Below the pieces are notes generated by a model. The model saw nothing but the letters and a program-made list of their open reading frames with translations. It made no database searches and had not been told where the DNA came from. Made by a program: the position numbers and the translations under genes. From VXNE01 sp965217825 (GTDB taxonomy: Bacteria; Pseudomonadota; Gammaproteobacteria; Pseudomonadales; Azotimanducaceae), in assembly GCA_965217825.1 (NCBI GenBank), contig OZ244571.1, positions 930,001 through 994,000 on the forward strand: a stretch of 64,000 bases of DNA, in the 5' to 3' direction. Of the stretch, positions 61,619 through 64,000 are shown one piece after another; the stretch's first letter is position 1, and the number at the start of each line of letters is the position of its first letter.

Positions 61619-63334
61619 ATGCAATACGATCTGGTGATCAAGAACGGTTCCGTCGTCGACGGGTCGGGCGCGCCTGCCGTCCGCGCCGATGTGGGCATCG
61701 CGGACGGCAAGATTGCCATGATCGGCCGCATTCGCGAAAAGGGTGCCGAGACCATGGATGCCGAGGGCCACGTGGTGGCACCGGGTTTCATCGATGGCCA
61801 CACGCACATGGATGCCCAGGTCTTTTGGGACAAGATCGGCTCGTGTTCCTGCTACCACGGCGTTACCAGCGTGGTGATGGGCAACTGCGGGTTCACGCTG
61901 GCGCCGTGTCGAGAAGAGGAGGCGGAGCTGGTATTCCGCAATCTCGAGCGCGCCGAGGACATCTCCCCCGCGTCAATGCGGGCGGGCATCAAGTGGAGTT
62001 GGGAGACCTACCCCGAATATCTCGATACGCTGGACGCCCTGCCGAAGGGCATCAACTATGCCGGATACATCGGCCACTCGGCGCTTCGCACCTATGTGAT
62101 GGGCGAACGCGCGTTCACCGAGCAGGCGACCGAAGACGAGCTCGCCGCCATGGCCCACAACGTGCAGGAGGCCGTGCGCGCCGGCGCGATCGGATTCTCG
62201 ACCTCACGCATCCACACGCTTTTCACCGACAAGCTCGTAGCCAGCGCCATCGGCGACTGGAGCGAGGTTCGCACTATCGTCAATGCCATGAGCGAGACCG
62301 GCGCCGGGGTCTTCGAGATGGCCGGCGAACAGACCTATCGGGACCCCGTGTTGAAAGACGACTACTTCGGTCGACAACTGCAGCTCGCCGTCGAGTCCGG
62401 CGTGCCGTATACATGGGGGCTCATCAGCGGACCGGGCGAGCCCCAGGACTGGCGCACTTACCTCCGGCTGCTGGACGATGTGGCGGCGGCCGGCGGGAAC
62501 ATGTTCGCCCAGGTGCACTCGCGCTCATTGAACCTGCTCCAGAGCTTCGAGTCGCGCACGCCGTTCGACGGCTGGGACCATTGGCGGGAAATCCGGGCGC
62601 TGCCGCTCGAAGAGCAGAAGGTCAAGCTCCGGGATCCGGCCATCAGGGCCAGGCTCGTCGACATCGCCACGGACCCCGGTGACAAGGTCTTTCCCAACGC
62701 CTGGGGTAGCGTCTCCAAGGCACGACCGCCGAACTGGAACAGGCTGCTCATCATGGACACCGTCGAGGGCGAACATCGTTCCTTTGCCCAGGTCGCTGCC
62801 GAACGCGGCGTGAAGCCCGTCGAACTCCTGATCGACCTCGCACTCGAGCACGACCTCAAGCTCATATGGCGAAGCGCCACCGCCAACGAGAACGACGACC
62901 ACGTGTTGAAGATGATGCGTCATCCGCACACCGTGGTGACGTTCTCGGATTCGGGCGCGCACGTCGGCATGATCATGGACAGTTCGCTGCAGACGCACGT
63001 CTTCAGCCACTGGGTGAGAAAGAAGCAGGAACTGACGCTGGAAGAGGCGGTTCGGATGTTGACCTACGAACCGGCGACGCGATGGGGCTTGCATGATCGT
63101 GGCCTGTTACGGATGGGGCTCGCCGCGGATCTCGTGGTCTTCGATCCGGAGACCATCGGGGGCGCCATGCCCACCGTCGAGCACGACCTCCCGGCCGGGG
63201 AGATGCGTCTGAAGCAGACCGGGCGCGGTATCGCCGCGACCATCGTCAATGGTCAGGTGCTGTTGCGCGACAACGTGCACACCGGCGCCCAGCCGGGTCG
63301 GGTGCTGCGCGGGCCGCTCGCGGGCACCGCTTGA
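61619..63334 (+). CDS. N-acyl-D-amino-acid deacylase family amidohydrolase
   Basis: The 571-residue metal-dependent amidohydrolase would release a D-amino acid from an N-acyl compound, or hydrolyse a related cyclic amide. ATG 61619 follows AGGGGAAGCG. The opening YDLVIKNGSVVDGSGAPA and the metal motif DGHTHMDAQ (His61, His63, Asp65) are clear. MGNCGFTLAPC with its metal-type Cys is typical of D-aminoacylases, and later His residues (YIGHSALR, AQVHSRS) and SDSGAHVG (catalytic Asp) complete the site. A second, very similar gene follows 49 bases later. Confidence 0.92.
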   Translation: MQYDLVIKNGSVVDGSGAPAVRADVGIADGKIAMIGRIREKGAETMDAEGHVVAPGFIDGHTHMDAQVFWDKIGSCSCYHGVTSVVMGNCGFTLAPCREEEAELVFRNLERAEDISPASMRAGIKWSWETYPEYLDTLDALPKGINYAGYIGHSALRTYVMGERAFTEQATEDELAAMAHNVQEAVRAGAIGFSTSRIHTLFTDKLVASAIGDWSEVRTIVNAMSETGAGVFEMAGEQTYRDPVLKDDYFGRQLQLAVESGVPYTWGLISGPGEPQDWRTYLRLLDDVAAAGGNMFAQVHSRSLNLLQSFESRTPFDGWDHWREIRALPLEEQKVKLRDPAIRARLVDIATDPGDKVFPNAWGSVSKARPPNWNRLLIMDTVEGEHRSFAQVAAERGVKPVELLIDLALEHDLKLIWRSATANENDDHVLKMMRHPHTVVTFSDSGAHVGMIMDSSLQTHVFSHWVRKKQELTLEEAVRMLTYEPATRWGLHDRGLLRMGLAADLVVFDPETIGGAMPTVEHDLPAGEMRLKQTGRGIAATIVNGQVLLRDNVHTGAQPGRVLRGPLAGTA

Positions 63335-63383
63335 GTCGAGCAAGGAACGTAAATACAAGAAACGTAAATAGAGGGGGGGAGCG

Positions 63384-64000
63384 ATGCCATACGATCTGGT
63401 TATCAAAAACGGTTCCATCATAGATGGCTCGGGCGCGCCGGCATTCCATGCGGACGTGGGAATCTCCGGTGGCAAGATTGCGCTGATTGGTCGCATTCTC
63501 GAAGACGGCGCCGAGACCATCGACGCCGAGGGCCACATCGTGGCGCCAGGCTTCATCGATGGCCACACCCACATGGACGCCCAGGTCTTCTGGGATCGCA
63601 TCGGCTCGTCTTCCTGTTACCACGGTGTCACCAGCGTGGTGATGGGCAACTGCGGGTTCACCCTTGCGCCGTGTTCCGAGGAAAAGCAAGACCTCGCGAT
63701 TCGAAACCTTGAGCGGGCCGAGGACATCGCCCGCGAGTCCATGCAGGAAGGCATCAAGTGGACCTGGGAGACTTTCCCTGACTATCTCAATGCGGTGGAG
63801 GCCGTGCCGAAGGGCATCAACTATGCCGGCTACATCGGCCACTCGGCGCTTCGCACCTACGTCATGGGCGAACGCGCGTTCACCGAGCAGGCGACCGGCG
63901 ACGAACTCGCCGCCATGGGTCGAATCGTGCAGGAGGCCGTGCGCGCGGGCGCGATCGGATTCTCGACCTCGCGCACGCATCGCCTGTTTACCGACAAACC
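63384..64000 (+). CDS. N-acyl-D-amino-acid deacylase family amidohydrolase, second copy (partial, runs off right edge)
   Basis: ATG 63384, after AGGGGGGGAG, opens a frame that is still open at base 64000 (205 codons). YDLVIKNGSIIDGSGAPAF, DGHTHMDAQVFWD and GNCGFTLAPC match the gene before it almost residue for residue, as does GYIGHSALRTYVMGERAF. The differences cluster in the helix after the Cys motif (SEEKQDLAIRNLERAEDIAR). It is a recent tandem duplicate, and the rest lies outside the window. A repeated AACGTAAATA (63347 and 63361) lies in the spacer. Confidence 0.92.
   Translation, partial: MPYDLVIKNGSIIDGSGAPAFHADVGISGGKIALIGRILEDGAETIDAEGHIVAPGFIDGHTHMDAQVFWDRIGSSSCYHGVTSVVMGNCGFTLAPCSEEKQDLAIRNLERAEDIARESMQEGIKWTWETFPDYLNAVEAVPKGINYAGYIGHSALRTYVMGERAFTEQATGDELAAMGRIVQEAVRAGAIGFSTSRTHRLFTDK

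Overview
The window is GC-rich, densely coded bacterial DNA, most likely from a gammaproteobacterium. An EpmB-type radical SAM protein, the YejB/YejE/YejF transporter, two large TonB-dependent receptors and a MRELT-type double-glycine leader all point that way. I cannot name the genus. No rRNA, complete tRNA, CRISPR array or insertion sequence was seen, and there is no ribosomal or replication core. It reads as a chromosomal accessory/catabolic region with several decaying genes.

Bases 1-9.9 kb hold acyl-CoA and carboxylic acid metabolism: a partial metallo-beta-lactamase-fold hydrolase, an acyl-CoA dehydrogenase, a succinate-semialdehyde dehydrogenase, a fused double CaiB/BaiF CoA-transferase, an acetoacetate-decarboxylase-like protein and an enoyl-CoA hydratase. 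Among them are a FetB-like permease without its ATPase and relics of a PHP phosphoesterase and of a beta-carbonic anhydrase.

Bases 10.2-12.5 kb are the most unusual part. Two small genes encode bacteriocin-like precursors with near-identical double-glycine leaders, each preceded by the same short element about 80 bases upstream. They lie downstream, on the same strand, of a tandemly duplicated (775 bp period) gene for a multi-pass membrane protein. No processing transporter is visible, so this is a candidate peptide system rather than a proven one.

Bases 12.5-30 kb hold epmB, a broken carboxylesterase, a small membrane ORF, a lipoprotein overlapping a secreted leishmanolysin-type metalloprotease with fibronectin-III domains, yejBEF without yejA, and a sugar/hydroxy-acid block (Gfo/Idh/MocA oxidoreductase, D-2-hydroxyacid dehydrogenase, lactonase, aldo/keto reductase, mannonate-dehydratase-like TIM barrel, two MFS carriers).

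Bases 30-51 kb hold an Fe(II)/2-oxoglutarate dioxygenase-rich island: one TauD-type and four PhyH-type enzymes, SnoaL-like proteins, a DUF1080 protein, two more Gfo/Idh/MocA oxidoreductases, a molybdopterin hydroxylase large subunit without its partners, and three tandem membrane-anchored alpha-solenoid paralogues flanked by two very similar PhyH paralogues. A Phd/PIN toxin-antitoxin pair lies at its left edge.

Bases 51-64 kb hold an SDR, two paralogous TonB-dependent receptors with matching terminators, separated by a ParE/Phd module and a DUF4143 ATPase, then a MazF/ribbon-helix-helix module and two tandem N-acyl-D-amino-acid deacylases, the second running off the right edge. A reasonable overall reading, by inference, is uptake of an organic ligand through the TonB receptors and inner-membrane carriers, followed by oxidation by dioxygenases and dehydrogenases and channelling into acyl-CoA metabolism.
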